A DNA stretch of 32,345 nucleotides, from positions 8,445-40,789 of the forward strand of contig JAQTXC010000017.1 of assembly GCA_028689015.1 (NCBI GenBank). Direction: 5' to 3'. Shown in pieces: positions 32,234 through 32,345 of the stretch; position 1 is the first letter of the stretch; each line of letters starts with the position of its first letter. Both the position numbers and the translations under genes were made by a program. The notes beneath the pieces were generated by a model that was not told the origin of the DNA, did no database searches, and was given only the letters and a program-made list of their open reading frames with translations. The stretch comes from Dechloromonas sp. Its GTDB lineage: Bacteria; Pseudomonadota; Gammaproteobacteria; Burkholderiales; Rhodocyclaceae.

Positions 32234-32345
32234 ATGTGTACGGTGTGCGGTTGCGGAGAAGGCGAAATGAACATCGAAGGCGGGGCGCACGGGCATGAGC
32301 ATACACATGCGGATGGCCGCACGCATCGTCATGCGCACGATCATG
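32234..32345 (+). CDS. hypB: Hydrogenase maturation GTPase HypB, N-terminal part (3' end outside window)
   Basis: Only 37 residues are visible. They begin MCTVCGCGEGE, the high-affinity nickel site (C-x2-C-G-C) of HypB, and continue into a histidine-rich stretch (HGHEHTH, HRHAHDH) used for nickel storage. A GGGAGG ribosome site (32223-32228) lies before the ATG. The GTPase domain would follow outside the window. Confidence 0.92.
   Translation, partial: MCTVCGCGEGEMNIEGGAHGHEHTHADGRTHRHAHDH

Overview
The window reads as a compact stretch of a high-GC betaproteobacterial chromosome, most likely Rhodocyclales (Dechloromonas/Azonexus-like). This assignment is an inference from several things together: a ybgC-tolQRAB-pal-cpoB-queE order, a small TIGR02449-type coiled-coil gene next to zapA and a 6S RNA, duplicated DUF485-ActP modules, a cobalamin riboswitch operon and hydrogenase maturation genes. 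No sequence search was possible.

Layout. 1-1143: the end of a DUF2330-type protein and a short RnfD-like membrane protein. 1140-6063: the Tol-Pal envelope operon (ybgC, tolQ, tolR, tolA, tolB, pal, cpoB). 6064-9782: queE and queC for 7-deazaguanine synthesis, separated by two c-di-GMP genes (a PilZ protein and a PAS-GGDEF-EAL protein). 9784-10887: a YeeE/TsuA-type sulfur-compound transporter. 10956-15161: an OmpR-family two-component system, then a DUF485-ActP solute symporter module and its terminator. 15163-15420: a sequence that looks like the 5' end of a group IIC intron, with no maturase. 15438-18369: a small membrane protein, a Tat-exported metallo-beta-lactamase-fold protein and SelO. 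18441-19316: a Tim44-like protein on the minus strand. 19427-26902: a minus-strand corrinoid operon under a cobalamin riboswitch (btuB, btuC, btuD, cobO, a secreted CbiZ-nitrilase fusion, cobB). 27026-27803: TIGR02449, zapA and 6S RNA. 27834-29418: a TauE-like permease and a crotonase-fold protein, convergent. 29545-31544: a second DUF485-ActP module. 31879-32345: hypA and the start of hypB.

How the genes work together. The most unusual part is the corrinoid operon. BtuB and BtuCD import corrinoids and CobO adenosylates them. The CbiZ domain, which in known enzymes cuts the aminopropanol amide of adenosylcobinamide, here carries a signal peptide and is fused to an apparently intact nitrilase-superfamily amidase. 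No periplasmic binding protein BtuF is encoded in the operon. This suggests corrinoid remodelling outside the cytoplasm, which I have not seen described. The riboswitch leader holds three mutually exclusive pairing elements that give a simple model for translational control.

Other patterns are 11-bp-spaced direct repeats before both the response regulator gene and the first DUF485-actP module, the intron fragment directly behind a terminator, and several genes without a Shine-Dalgarno sequence whose -10-like box lies 7-12 bases from the start codon.
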